A stretch of DNA of 64,000 nucleotides. Origin: Aquabacterium lacunae. Lineage in GTDB: Bacteria > Pseudomonadota > Gammaproteobacteria > Burkholderiales > Burkholderiaceae_C. Shown here in pieces: positions 8,737-18,697 of this stretch (position 1 is its first letter; each line of letters begins with the position of its first letter). Location of the stretch: assembly GCF_004310865.1 (NCBI RefSeq), contig NZ_SIXI01000001.1, positions 310,001-374,000 of the forward strand, in the 5' to 3' direction. The notes beneath the pieces are model-generated. The model was not told the DNA's origin, did not search any database, and saw only the letters and a program-made list of their open reading frames with translations. The position numbers and the translations under genes were made by a program.

Positions 8737-11616
8737 ATGCAATCGACCACGACCAGCGCCACGTCCACCCCGGCATCCGTCCTGGCAGGTTTGCCTGCTG
8801 AAGGCGCCGCCCCCCGTCAGTCGGCCTTCTCGGCCTACCAGATCATCCGACGCAACGGCGCTGTCGTCTCGTTCGAGCCCAACAAGATCGCCGTCGCCCT
8901 GATGAAGGCCTTCCTGGCCGTGCACGGCACCCAGGGCGCCGCCTCGGCCTCGGTGCGCGAGACCGTCGACCAGCTGACCGAAGCCGTGGTGCGTGGCCTG
9001 CTGCGCTCGCGTCCCAACGGTGGCACCTTCCACATCGAAGACGTGCAGGACCAGGTCGAACTGGGCCTGATGCGCGGTGGCCACCATGAAATCGCCCGCG
9101 CCTATGTGCTGTACCGCGAGCGCCGTTCGCAAGAGCGTGCCAAGCAGGCGGCCGAACACCCGAGCGAAGTGCCCACCCTGCACGTGATCGACCGCGGTCA
9201 GCGTGTGCCCCTGGACATCGCCGCGCTCAAGGCCCTGATCGAAACTTCGTGCGAAGGTCTGGGCGCCGATGTCAAGGCCGCCCCGATCCTGGCCGAAACC
9301 CAGCGCAACCTGTACGACGGCGTCTCCATCGACGAGGTCTACAAGGCCGCCATCCTGGCATCGCGCACCCGCATCGAACACGACCCGGCCTACACCCGCG
9401 CCACCGCCCGCCTGCTGATGCACACCATCCGCCGCGAGATCCTGGGCGAAGAAGTCACCCATGCGGAAATGGCCACGCGCTATGCCGACTACTTCCCTGG
9501 CTTCATCAAGAAGGGCATCGAGGCCGAACTGCTCGATGAAAAGCTCGGCCAGTTCGACCTGGCCCGCCTGGGTGCTGCACTGAAGTTCGAGCGCGACCTG
9601 AACTTCGACTACCTGGGCCTGCAGACCCTGTACGACCGCTACTTCCTGCACAACCAGGGCACCCGCATCGAAATGCCCCAGGCATTCTTCATGCGCGTGG
9701 CCATGGGCCTGGCCCTCAACGAAATCGACCGCGAAGCCCGCGCCATCGAGTTCTACGAGCTGCTGTCCTCGTTCGACTTCATGTCGTCCACGCCCACGCT
9801 GTTCAACTCGGGCACCCGCCGCTCGCAGCTGTCGTCGTGCTACCTGACCACCGTCCCTGACGACCTCGACGGCATTTACGAAGCCATCAAGGAAAACGCC
9901 CTGCTGAGCAAGTTCGCCGGCGGCCTGGGCAACGACTGGACCCCGGTGCGCGCCCTGGGCTCGCACATCAAGGGCACCAACGGCAAGTCGCAAGGCGTGG
10001 TTCCCTTCCTGAAGGTGGTCAACGACACCGCCGTGGCCGTGAACCAGGGTGGCAAGCGCAAGGGCGCCGTGTGTGCCTACCTGGAATCCTGGCACCTGGA
10101 CGTCGAAGAATTCCTGGAGCTGCGCAAGAACACCGGTGACGACCGCCGCCGCACCCACGACATGAACACGGCCAACTGGATCCCCGATCTGTTCATGCGC
10201 CGCGTGATGGAAGGTGGCGACTGGACCCTGTTCTCGCCCGCCACCTGCCCCGACCTGCACGACAAGTTCGGCATCGCCTTCGAAGAGGCCTACACCGCCT
10301 ACGAGGCCAAGGCCGACCGTGGCGAACTCAAGCTGTTCAAGCGCGTGAAGGCCACCGACCTGTGGCGCCGCATGCTGTCGATGCTGTTCGAAACCGGCCA
10401 CCCCTGGATCACCTTCAAGGACGCCTGCAACGTGCGCTCGCCGCAGCAGCACGTCGGCGTGGTGCACTCGTCGAACCTGTGCACCGAGATCACCCTGAAC
10501 ACCAATGGCGGTGAAATCGCCGTGTGCAACCTGGGCTCGGTGAACCTGTCGCAGCACATCAAGGACGGTGGCATCGACCACGAGAAGCTGCGCAAGACGG
10601 TCACCACCGCCATGCGCATGCTCGACAACGTGATCGACATCAACTACTACGCCGTCAAGAAGGCCCGTGACTCGAACCTGCGCCACCGCCCGGTGGGCCT
10701 GGGCATCATGGCCTTCCAGGACGCGCTGTATCAGCTGCGCACCCCTTACGCCAGCCAGGCCGCTGTCGAGTTCGCCGACCGCTCGATGGAAGCCGTCTGC
10801 TACTACGCCTACTACGCATCGACCCAGCTGGCCGAAGAGCGCGGCCGCTACAGCAGCTACCGCGGCTCGCTGTGGGACAAGGGCATCCTGCCGATCGACT
10901 CGCTGAAGCTGCTGGCCGAGCAGCGCGGCGGCTACGTCGAAGTCGACACCTCGACCACCCTGGACTGGGACGCCCTGCGGGCCCGCATCGCCACCTACGG
11001 CATGCGCAACAGCAACTGCGTGGCCATTGCCCCCACCGCCACCATCTCGAACATCGTCGGCGTCGACGCCTCGATCGAACCCTGCTTCGGCAACCTGTCG
11101 GTCAAGTCCAACCTGTCGGGCGAGTTCACCGTGGTCAACGAGTACCTGGTGCGCGACCTCAAGAAGCTGGGCCTGTGGGACGACGTGATGGTCATGGACC
11201 TCAAGCACTTCGACGGTTCGCTGCGTCGCATCGACCGCGTGCCGGAAGACCTCAAGGCCCTGTACGCCACGGCCTTCGAAGTCGAACCCATCTGGCTGGT
11301 CGAAGCCGCCTCGCGTCGCCAGAAGTGGATCGACCAGGCCCAGTCGCTGAACATCTACATGGCGGGTGCATCGGGCAAGAAGCTCGATGAAACCTACAAG
11401 CTGGCGTGGGTGCGTGGCCTCAAGACCACCTACTACCTCCGCACCGTGGGCGCCACGCACGCTGAAAAGTCGACCGTGTCGCGCGGCCAGCTCAACGCCG
11501 TGTCGGCCACCGCAGGTGGCATGGCGATGGCCCCGGCCGAAGCCCTGACCAGCGAACCGGCCACCGACGTCAAGTTCTGCTCGATCGACAACCCCGATTG
11601 CGAAGCTTGCCAATAA
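8737..11616 (+). CDS. nrdA: Class Ia ribonucleoside-diphosphate reductase alpha subunit
   Basis: The 959-residue large subunit reduces NDPs to dNDPs with a radical delivered by NrdB. Residues ~28-120 are an ATP-cone (YQIIRRNGAVVSFEPNKIA). Residues ~145-235 look like a second, more divergent cone, which with the length resembles the two-cone NrdA of Pseudomonas aeruginosa (~960 aa). Catalytic features are visible: the first redox Cys in SQLSSCYL, the radical-site block SNLCTEI, the second Cys in AVCNLGSVNL, the paired Tyr in TTYYLRT, and the C-terminal CEAC thiol pair (DNPDCEACQ). A short SD-like AGGG precedes the ATG. NrdR boxes lie upstream. nrdB is 230 nt downstream on the same strand. Confidence 0.97.
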   Translation: MQSTTTSATSTPASVLAGLPAEGAAPRQSAFSAYQIIRRNGAVVSFEPNKIAVALMKAFLAVHGTQGAASASVRETVDQLTEAVVRGLLRSRPNGGTFHIEDVQDQVELGLMRGGHHEIARAYVLYRERRSQERAKQAAEHPSEVPTLHVIDRGQRVPLDIAALKALIETSCEGLGADVKAAPILAETQRNLYDGVSIDEVYKAAILASRTRIEHDPAYTRATARLLMHTIRREILGEEVTHAEMATRYADYFPGFIKKGIEAELLDEKLGQFDLARLGAALKFERDLNFDYLGLQTLYDRYFLHNQGTRIEMPQAFFMRVAMGLALNEIDREARAIEFYELLSSFDFMSSTPTLFNSGTRRSQLSSCYLTTVPDDLDGIYEAIKENALLSKFAGGLGNDWTPVRALGSHIKGTNGKSQGVVPFLKVVNDTAVAVNQGGKRKGAVCAYLESWHLDVEEFLELRKNTGDDRRRTHDMNTANWIPDLFMRRVMEGGDWTLFSPATCPDLHDKFGIAFEEAYTAYEAKADRGELKLFKRVKATDLWRRMLSMLFETGHPWITFKDACNVRSPQQHVGVVHSSNLCTEITLNTNGGEIAVCNLGSVNLSQHIKDGGIDHEKLRKTVTTAMRMLDNVIDINYYAVKKARDSNLRHRPVGLGIMAFQDALYQLRTPYASQAAVEFADRSMEAVCYYAYYASTQLAEERGRYSSYRGSLWDKGILPIDSLKLLAEQRGGYVEVDTSTTLDWDALRARIATYGMRNSNCVAIAPTATISNIVGVDASIEPCFGNLSVKSNLSGEFTVVNEYLVRDLKKLGLWDDVMVMDLKHFDGSLRRIDRVPEDLKALYATAFEVEPIWLVEAASRRQKWIDQAQSLNIYMAGASGKKLDETYKLAWVRGLKTTYYLRTVGATHAEKSTVSRGQLNAVSATAGGMAMAPAEALTSEPATDVKFCSIDNPDCEACQ

Positions 11617-11637
11617 AGCGCACTGGGGTTTGACAGG

Positions 11638-11658
11638 CATCGGCCGGAAAGGCCGATG
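11638..11658 (+). other. Stem-loop in nrdA-nrdB gap
   Basis: CATCGGCC and GGCCGATG form a perfect 8-bp stem around GGAAA, 21 nt after the nrdA stop. No T-run follows, so it is more likely an mRNA 3'-end stabiliser or processing site than an intrinsic terminator. Confidence 0.5.
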
Positions 11659-11794
11659 AACACTGGGTTCTCGGGGCACGGGGTTCTTTCTGAACCTGGT
11701 GCCCCCTCAAAAAAGGGCCCTGTTCATCATGCTTTTTGCCGATGCATTCGATGCAAGCCAGCAACAGAACTGGCTTGCACATGTCAACAAGTGC

Positions 11795-11824
11795 TTGGTG
11801 TTTTTCGCAACACCCTTTCATAAT
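11795..11824 (+). promoter_or_regulatory. Possible nrdB promoter
   Basis: TTGGTG (11795-11800) and CATAAT (11819-11824) are spaced 18 bp apart in the AT-richer end of the nrdA-nrdB gap. Two dyads lie just upstream: TGCATTCGATGCA at 11743-11755, and AAGCCAG/CTGGCTT at 11755-11776. I see no NrdR box here, so nrdB may have a separate NrdR-independent promoter in addition to read-through from nrdA. Confidence 0.4.
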
Positions 11825-11846
11825 CCGACTCCATAGGATGCACACC

Positions 11847-13097
11847 ATGTTGGTCTGGGACGACAACACTCCGACACCTTCGAACGCGCCACCTCAAGCG
11901 CCTTCCGGTTCCGTGCCGCCACTCGGTGGTTTTGCACGGGACGCGCATCCGTCGCCTGCTCACGCTGCTCCGGGTCTTCAGCCCATCTCGGCCACGCTGG
12001 CATCGGCTCAGGCCTTTGCGCAGCAGACCGCGGCATCAGCCCCGTCCGCATCGCGTGCACCTCAGGCCAGCAGCACCGCTCGCCGCGTGAACGTGGCAGA
12101 CAAGCGCATCATCAATGGTCAGACCGATGTCAACCAGCTGGTGCCCTTCAAGTACAAGTGGGCCTGGGAAAAGTACCTCGCCACCTGCGCCAACCACTGG
12201 ATGCCCCAAGAGGTCAACATGTCTCGCGACATCGCCCTCTGGAAAGATCCGAATGGCTTGAGCGAAGACGAGCGGCGCATCATCAAGCGCAACCTCGGCT
12301 TCTTCGTGACCGCCGACTCGCTGGCCGCCAACAACATCACGCTGGGCACCTACCGCCACATCACGGCGCCCGAGTGCCGCCAGTTCCTGCTGCGTCAGGC
12401 TTTCGAAGAAGCCATCCACACCCACGCCTACCAATACATCGTTGAAAGCCTGGGCTTGGACGAATCCGAGATCTTCAATGCCTACAACGAGGTGTCGTCG
12501 ATCCGTGACAAGGACGAGTTCCTGATCCCCTTCATCGAGGCGATCATGGACCCGAACTTCAAGACGGGCACCACCGAAAACGACCAGACGCTGCTGAAGT
12601 CGCTGATCGTGTTCGCCTGCCTGATGGAAGGCCTGTTCTTCTACGTGGGCTTCACGCAGATCCTGGCCCTGGGCCGTCAGAACAAGATGACCGGCGCTGC
12701 CGAGCAGTACCAGTACATCCTGCGTGACGAGTCGATGCACTGCAACTTCGGCATCGACCTGATCAACCAGCTCAAGCTCGAGAACCCGCACCTCTGGACC
12801 TCCGAGTTCAAGGCCGAGATCAAGGCCCTGTTCCTCAAGGCCGTCGAGCTGGAATACCGTTACGCCGAAGACACCATGCCGCGTGGCGTGCTGGGCCTGA
12901 ACGCCTCCATGTTCAAGGGCTACCTGCGCTACATCGCGAACCGCCGCGCCACCCAGATCGGTCTGGACGAACTCTTCCCCAACGAAGAGAACCCCTTCCC
13001 CTGGATGAGCGAAATGATCGACCTGAAGAAGGAACGCAACTTCTTCGAAACCCGCGTCATCGAATACCAGTCCGGTGGTGCGCTCTCCTGGGATTGA
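11847..13097 (+). CDS. nrdB: Class Ia ribonucleoside-diphosphate reductase beta subunit
   Basis: The 416-residue radical-generating subunit. I prefer the ATG at 11847 (MLVWDDN): AGGA at 11835-11838 gives an 8-nt spacing, whereas the ATG at 11838 overlaps that element. The first ~80 residues are a Pro/Ala/Ser-rich extension. The ferritin-like core carries the di-iron ligands: D in [10 protein letters not shown], the block [11 protein letters not shown] with E, H and the tyrosyl-radical Tyr in the E-x2-H-x3-Y spacing of E. coli NrdB E115/H118/Y122, and [10 protein letters not shown] for the second Glu/His pair. The presence of the Tyr supports class Ia rather than Ic chemistry. The size agrees with the larger proteobacterial NrdB partners of two-cone NrdA. 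Confidence 0.95.
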   Translation: MLVWDDNTPTPSNAPPQAPSGSVPPLGGFARDAHPSPAHAAPGLQPISATLASAQAFAQQTAASAPSASRAPQASSTARRVNVADKRIINGQTDVNQLVPFKYKWAWEKYLATCANHWMPQEVNMSRDIALWKDPNGLSEDERRIIKRNLGFFVTADSLAANNITLGTYRHITAPECRQFLLRQAFEEAIHTHAYQYIVESLGLDESEIFNAYNEVSSIRDKDEFLIPFIEAIMDPNFKTGTTENDQTLLKSLIVFACLMEGLFFYVGFTQILALGRQNKMTGAAEQYQYILRDESMHCNFGIDLINQLKLENPHLWTSEFKAEIKALFLKAVELEYRYAEDTMPRGVLGLNASMFKGYLRYIANRRATQIGLDELFPNEENPFPWMSEMIDLKKERNFFETRVIEYQSGGALSWD

Positions 13098-13255
13098 GCC
13101 ATGCAGCACATTGCACGGTCAGCCTCGATGGACAGCCACCTTCGGCTCACCGTGTTCATCACACCGCGTCCAGATCCTAGGGGACGTTGGGTGATGGATC
13201 GCTGCCCGACGCTCCGTCGTGCAGTGTGCTTTGCAACTTGATCAAGGAGATACGT

Positions 13256-13789
13256 ATGGCAACTGCAAAGAAGGCACCGGCCAAAAAGGCCGCCGCCAAG
13301 AAAGCTGCTCCGGCCAAGAAGGCAGCCGCTCCCGTGAAGAAGGCCGCCGCACCGGCCAAGAAGGCTGCCCCCGCCAAGAAGGCCGCCGCTGTGAAGAAGG
13401 CGACCCCGGCCAAGAAGGCGGCACCTGCCAAGAAGGCTGCCCCCGTGAAGAAGGCTGCGGCGCCTGCCAAGAAGGCCGCTGCACCGAAGAAGGCTGCCGC
13501 TCCGGCCAAGAAGGCTGCCGCTCCGAAGAAGGCTGCTGCCCCTGCCAAGAAGGCCGCCGCCCCCAAGAAGGCTGCTGCGCCCGCCAAGAAGGCTGCCGCT
13601 CCGGCCAAGAAGGCTGCTGCCAAGCCTGCCGCCGCCCCCAAGAAGGCTGCTGCCAAGCCCGCTGCTGCCCCCAAGAAGGCCGCCGCCAAGCCTGCTGCCG
13701 CCCCCAAGAAGGCTGCTCCGGCCAAGGCCGCCAAGACCACGCTGAGCCCCCAGGCAGCATGGCCTTTCCCGACCGGCAACAAGCCCTGA
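13256..13789 (+). CDS. Lys/Ala/Pro-rich histone H1-like repeat protein
   Basis: A 177-residue protein made almost wholly of AKKAA, PAKKAA and PKKAAA repeats, ending in a non-repetitive tail (TTLSPQAAWPFPTGNKP). The start ATG follows a strong SD (AAGGAGA, 5-nt spacing). The composition matches bacterial histone H1-like C-terminal-tail proteins (HctB, AlgP/AlgR3 types) that bind DNA nonspecifically through Lys side chains. Such proteins are common in Burkholderiales and vary in repeat number between strains. It forms its own transcription unit with a terminator at 13826-13849. A nucleoid-binding role is inferred from composition only. Confidence 0.8.
   Translation: MATAKKAPAKKAAAKKAAPAKKAAAPVKKAAAPAKKAAPAKKAAAVKKATPAKKAAPAKKAAPVKKAAAPAKKAAAPKKAAAPAKKAAAPKKAAAPAKKAAAPKKAAAPAKKAAAPAKKAAAKPAAAPKKAAAKPAAAPKKAAAKPAAAPKKAAPAKAAKTTLSPQAAWPFPTGNKP
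13262..13735 (+). repeat. Coding tandem repeat of GCC-AAG-AAG-GC type
   Basis: Degenerate tandem units of roughly 15-21 bp built on gccaagaaggc(c/t)gc encode the AKKAA repeats. The periodicity makes the region prone to slippage and unequal recombination, so copy number is likely to differ between strains. It also creates long spurious open frames on the opposite strand. Confidence 0.85.
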
Positions 13790-13825
13790 GCTTGAGCCAC
13801 TCGCCGGCGCGCTGGCGATGTCGAC

Positions 13826-13849
13826 AACCCGGCTTCGGCCGGGTTTTTT
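13826..13849 (+). terminator. Intrinsic terminator after H1-like gene
   Basis: AACCCGGC and GCCGGGTT form an 8-bp stem with a TTCG tetraloop, followed by T residues to 13849. Confidence 0.9.
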
Positions 13850-14062
13850 CATGGTGGGCCGGCGCACTTTCTCGCCCCGCGAAATGCCCACCTCCGGGTG
13901 GCTCGAAAGTGAACGCCAGACACCCCCGCACTTGGGTGCTACCCCCCTGGCCGGGCGCATCCAAGCACTTCAGTGGCTGCGTACAGTGACACATCGGCTG
14001 CAGCACGCCTCTGGTTGCAGCGATGCAGTCCCCGCACTGACCAGAGGCGATCGGAGCCCACC

Positions 14063-14263
14063 ATGTCGAGCATGCCCATCCAACCCGCCCCTTCGCAGAA
14101 CCTGTCGGACGTGCAATCGGCGCTGCTCGAACTCCATGAAGGCCTGATGAGCCTGAAGGCCTCGCTGCTGGAACTGGCCCGCAGCCACGAAGAAGAAGCC
14201 GCCATGCACACCGCCCGCGTGCAGGCCTGTGCCCTGATCGACCGCATTCGCCGCCAGGCCTGA
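14063..14263 (+). CDS. Small conserved-type hypothetical protein (66 aa)
   Basis: I use the ATG at 14063 (MSSMPIQPAP); the frame is open further upstream but without protein character or a good SD. After a short Pro/Gln-rich head, residues ~12-66 are predicted to be one long amphipathic helix rich in Leu, Glu, Ala and Arg (SALLELHEGLMSLKASLLEL), ending RIRRQA. There is no signal peptide, Cys motif or membrane segment. It has its own terminator immediately downstream, which supports it as a real gene. I do not recognise the family and assign no function. Confidence 0.6.
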   Translation: MSSMPIQPAPSQNLSDVQSALLELHEGLMSLKASLLELARSHEEEAAMHTARVQACALIDRIRRQA

Positions 14264-14283
14264 AGCCGTCTGCCCCACAGAAC

Positions 14284-14308
14284 AGGCCGACCGCGTGTCG
14301 GCCTTTTT
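14284..14308 (+). terminator. Intrinsic terminator after 66-aa gene
   Basis: AGGCCGAC and GTCGGCCT pair over a 5-nt loop (CGCGT), and the T-tract runs to 14308. The rest of the gap to ettA (14309-14458) shows no element I can support. Confidence 0.88.
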
Positions 14309-14458
14309 GCTGCCCGAACGACGCTGAACACCCTGGCTTGCCTTAAGCTATCGGGTTGACCCGCAGCCCCGCGTGCCCTCGCCGCGACCCCCTGCAGACT
14401 CCGCATCCCCGGCGCGCAACGCAGTCTTGCCGCCCCACCAGCTGAACACGCACACACC

Positions 14459-16123
<1,665 letters not shown>

Positions 16124-16132
16124 TGCGCTCCG

Positions 16133-16158
16133 AAAGCCCGGCACTGCCGGGCTTTTTT
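16133..16158 (+). terminator. Intrinsic terminator after ettA
   Basis: AAAGCCCGG and CCGGGCTTT pair across a 5-nt loop and run into a T-tract ending at 16158. Confidence 0.92.
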
Positions 16159-16337
16159 CATGCGCAGGCCAAGTGATGCCATGGGACAACCCCTAGGCTT
16201 TCATGGCACTTGATGCAAGCGCCTGAAGCTAGAATTTCCCGGATACCCTGCGCCTGGCCACAGCGCACCGAAACCCGTACCTCACCACGTTGAACAGGCC
16301 TTGATGCCTGCCCCGACGCCCCTTTCGGAGACCCTCG

Positions 16338-17363
16338 ATGATTCCCAGGATGACCCGCCTTCTGACCGCCACCGTGATGGCTGTGTCGGCCATGACCATG
16401 AGTGGCTGTGCGCTGCTGCAATCGGGCGCTTCTGGCGTCACCCTCAACATCCTGGAAGAAGGCTTCACGCCCCCGGCTCTGCGCCTGGCCGACGCCGACA
16501 TGGTGTGCAAGTTCGCCACCGTGAATGGCCCGCTGGTGGGCGCCGCCCGCGAGTTCCACGGTGACCCGTCGCTGATGGAAGCCACCCTGTACACCACCGC
16601 CTCGTTCTGCTCGGAAGCCGAGGCCGTGACCGAAGAGCTGCGCTACATGCGCGCCGTGCGCGACAAGCGCCCTGACGAAGCCACCGACGCGCGCATCGCC
16701 CAGAAGCGCCTGCTGGCCCTCACGGCCGAGCGTCAGTACCTGGCCTTCCAGCGCATGAAGACCAAGCTGGAGCAGAAGTACTTCTTCCAGTACGGCAAGA
16801 CCTGCCCCCGCTTCCGCCGTGACTTCGACGAGCTGGTGTACCTGTCGGGCACCATGGCCGGCCTGCTGGCCGTGACCAACGACTTCCAGTCGCAGCAGTC
16901 GGTGGGCGTGCCGACCGACATCGCCCCGCAGTCCGACTTCGCCATGACCTGCCTGAGCAACGAGAAGTGGTGGGGCGTGCCCTCGGCCGCACGTGCCGTG
17001 GTCTGGAGCCTGCTGCCAGGTGGCTCGGAAGGCAAGGACGTCAAGGGCACCTTCGAAAAGGCCATGGCCATTGGCGAAGCCAAGGGTGTGCGCCTGCCGC
17101 ACGTGTTCCAGGTGGTCGCCGCCGTGTCGGCCGACGACACCGAGACCGCTCGCAAGACCATGAAGCGTTTCGCCAATGTCGAAAACTTCAAGCCCAACGA
17201 CGACTACCGCATCTTCGACGTGATGGCCAAGATGCAGATGAACAACATCTCCGACCGCATGTGGACGCAAGCCACCGGCTCGCGCACCCCCTTCGGTGGC
17301 CTGGGCAAATTCTGGGATGAGAAGCCCAAGAACGACGTGAACGTGGACAATTTCCTGAATTGA
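16338..17363 (+). CDS. Lipoprotein, probable TatT-like component of a TRAP transporter
   Basis: A 341-residue predicted lipoprotein. Signal peptide 1-23 ends in the lipobox M-S-G-C with lipidated C24. GGAG 8 nt before the ATG supports the start. The mature part is mostly helical (repeated Ala/Glu/Arg helices, e.g. around 95-150) with several Cys residues, consistent with a TPR-like periplasmic protein. TatT proteins are periplasmic lipoproteins that associate with TRAP solute-binding proteins; the assignment here rests on lipoprotein nature, helical composition and the two following TRAP genes rather than on a decisive motif. A terminator separates it from the binding-protein gene. Alternative: an unrelated envelope lipoprotein. 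Confidence 0.6.
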   Translation: MIPRMTRLLTATVMAVSAMTMSGCALLQSGASGVTLNILEEGFTPPALRLADADMVCKFATVNGPLVGAAREFHGDPSLMEATLYTTASFCSEAEAVTEELRYMRAVRDKRPDEATDARIAQKRLLALTAERQYLAFQRMKTKLEQKYFFQYGKTCPRFRRDFDELVYLSGTMAGLLAVTNDFQSQQSVGVPTDIAPQSDFAMTCLSNEKWWGVPSAARAVVWSLLPGGSEGKDVKGTFEKAMAIGEAKGVRLPHVFQVVAAVSADDTETARKTMKRFANVENFKPNDDYRIFDVMAKMQMNNISDRMWTQATGSRTPFGGLGKFWDEKPKNDVNVDNFLN

Positions 17364-17377
17364 TCCCACCCCCCGTG

Positions 17378-17415
17378 AAAACCCTTCCCTTGCTCGCGTG
17401 GGAAGGGTTTTTTTT
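17378..17415 (+). terminator. Intrinsic terminator after TatT-like gene
   Basis: AAACCCTTCCC and GGGAAGGGTTT form an 11-bp stem around a 10-nt loop, followed by a run of T to 17415. Confidence 0.9.
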
Positions 17416-17457
17416 GACCTGGGGTTGAAAGATATAGTTACGGAATTCAATGCACTT

Positions 17458-17482
17458 GTTCAATTTTCGTAATGAATTGAAC
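17458..17482 (+). promoter_or_regulatory. Operator-like dyad before the binding-protein gene
   Basis: GTTCAATT (17458-17465) and AATTGAAC (17475-17482) form a perfect 8-bp inverted repeat with a 9-nt centre, in an AT-rich stretch (17416-17485) that contrasts with the surrounding GC-rich DNA. It ends 61 nt before the ATG at 17544. No T-run follows, so an operator is likelier than a terminator. I could not fix a convincing -35/-10 pair. Confidence 0.5.
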
Positions 17483-17543
17483 GCGCATTGATCAACAGGA
17501 AGCAAGGGTGAAGCCCTTTCACCCAGGTACCGTAGGAGATTGC

Positions 17544-18590
17544 ATGAAGCTCGACAAGACCCTGGTGGCGCTCGGCGCCGGTCTGATGATGGCGGCCTCG
17601 GCGCAGGCCTCGCAGAAGTTCTGTGTGTACGACATGCTGGGCGCCTCCGGCGACCTGTTCAACATGGCCAAAGACTATGTCGTGGCCATGCAGAAGCACG
17701 GCGTCACGATCGAACTCAAGGCCTACAACAACGAAGGCGTGGCCTCTGACGATTTCAAGGCTGGCCAGTGTGATGCCTTCGTGGCCACGGCCTTCCGCAC
17801 CCGCCAGTTCAACTCGGCCGCAGGCTCGATCGACACCCTGGGTTCGACCACCATCGTGCGCGACGGCAAGATCGACATGGCCGGCAGCTACGACGTGGTG
17901 CGCAAGCTGGTGCAGACCTACTCGGCCAACTCGCCTGCGGTCAACAAGCTGATGGTCGAAGGCAACTACGAAGTTGGCGGCATCGTGCCGATCGGCGCGG
18001 CCTACCCGATCGTGAACGATCGCCGCATCAACACGGTCGAAGCACTGGCCGGCAAGAAGATCGCCTCGTTCGACTACGACAAGGCCCAGGCCGTGATGAT
18101 CCAGCGCATCGGCGCACAGCCCATCTCGGCCGACGTCACCAATTTCTCGACCAAGTTCAACAACGGCTCGGTGGACATGATTGCGGCGCCCAGCCTGGCC
18201 TACAAGCCGCTGGAGCTGTACAAGGGCATTGGCAGCAAGGGTGCCATTGCACGCTTCCCGATCATGATCCTGACCTACCAGGTCATCATCAACCGCACCA
18301 AGTTCCCTGAAGGGTTCGGCGACAAGTCCCGCGACTACTGGCTGACCCAGTTCGACCGCGCCATGCAGCTGATCAAGCAGGCCGACGGCAGCATCCCTCC
18401 GGGCACCTGGATGGAGCTGAGCCCCGAGAACGCCTACAAGTACACCCTGATGCTGCGCGAGTCGCGCATCGACATCGCCCAACGGGGCTTGTATGACAAG
18501 CGCGGCCTGAAGGTCATCAAGAAGGTTCGTTGCTCGGTGAACCCGGCCGACCCGGAATGCTCGACCAAGTCGGAAGAAGAATGGAAGTGA
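17544..18590 (+). CDS. TRAP-type periplasmic solute-binding protein
   Basis: A 348-residue secreted protein. The ATG at 17544 is chosen because AGGAGA lies just before it and it yields a clean signal peptide MKLDKTLVALGAGLMMAASA with cleavage after AQA. The body follows the DctP-like binding-protein pattern: a helix after the first strand (GDLFNMAKDYVVAMQKHGV), IELKAYNNEGVASDDFKAGQCDAFVATAFR as the ligand-lobe segment, then a central hinge (KKIASFDYDKAQAVMIQRIGAQP). The C-terminal tail contains a Cys pair (RCSVNPADPEC). It resembles the solute-binding family annotated beside fused TRAP permeases in marine and beta/gammaproteobacteria. The substrate cannot be read from the sequence. Confidence 0.75.
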   Translation: MKLDKTLVALGAGLMMAASAQASQKFCVYDMLGASGDLFNMAKDYVVAMQKHGVTIELKAYNNEGVASDDFKAGQCDAFVATAFRTRQFNSAAGSIDTLGSTTIVRDGKIDMAGSYDVVRKLVQTYSANSPAVNKLMVEGNYEVGGIVPIGAAYPIVNDRRINTVEALAGKKIASFDYDKAQAVMIQRIGAQPISADVTNFSTKFNNGSVDMIAAPSLAYKPLELYKGIGSKGAIARFPIMILTYQVIINRTKFPEGFGDKSRDYWLTQFDRAMQLIKQADGSIPPGTWMELSPENAYKYTLMLRESRIDIAQRGLYDKRGLKVIKKVRCSVNPADPECSTKSEEEWK

Positions 18591-18624
18591 TCCGCTGCGC
18601 CTGACACTTCAGGCGGCTGGCGAC

Positions 18625-18652
18625 GGAGGGGGGAAACCCCCTCCTGTTTTTT
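18625..18652 (+). terminator. Strong hairpin/terminator between binding-protein and permease genes
   Basis: GGAGGGGG and CCCCCTCC form a perfect 8-bp GC stem closed by a GAAA loop, followed by TGTTTTTT. It would stop most transcripts after the binding-protein gene and so set its excess over the permease. Confidence 0.88.
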
Positions 18653-18697
18653 GTGTGATGGGCACCAGCATGGTGCACTGCGCTGCGAAAGTACGAG

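Noticed and set aside
8725-11679. Long open frame on the minus strand opposite nrdA (about 984 codons)
   Set aside because: It is antisense to a gene with complete RNR motifs and has the Gly/Val/His/Gln-rich composition of a high-GC shadow frame, with no recognisable domain.
13262-13735. Possible CRISPR or repeat array
   Set aside because: The units are in-frame coding repeats without unique spacers. I saw no CRISPR-type repeat/spacer alternation or cas genes anywhere in the window.
13177-13827. Ala/Gly/Phe-rich minus-strand frame opposite the H1-like gene
   Set aside because: Its AAFLAGA repeats are the reverse complement of the AKKAA codon repeats. The plus frame has the SD and terminator.
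16201-16240. TGGCACTTGATGCAAGC as a sigma-54 promoter before the TatT-like gene
   Set aside because: The GG and GC elements are not separated by 10 bp, so it does not fit -24/-12 geometry.
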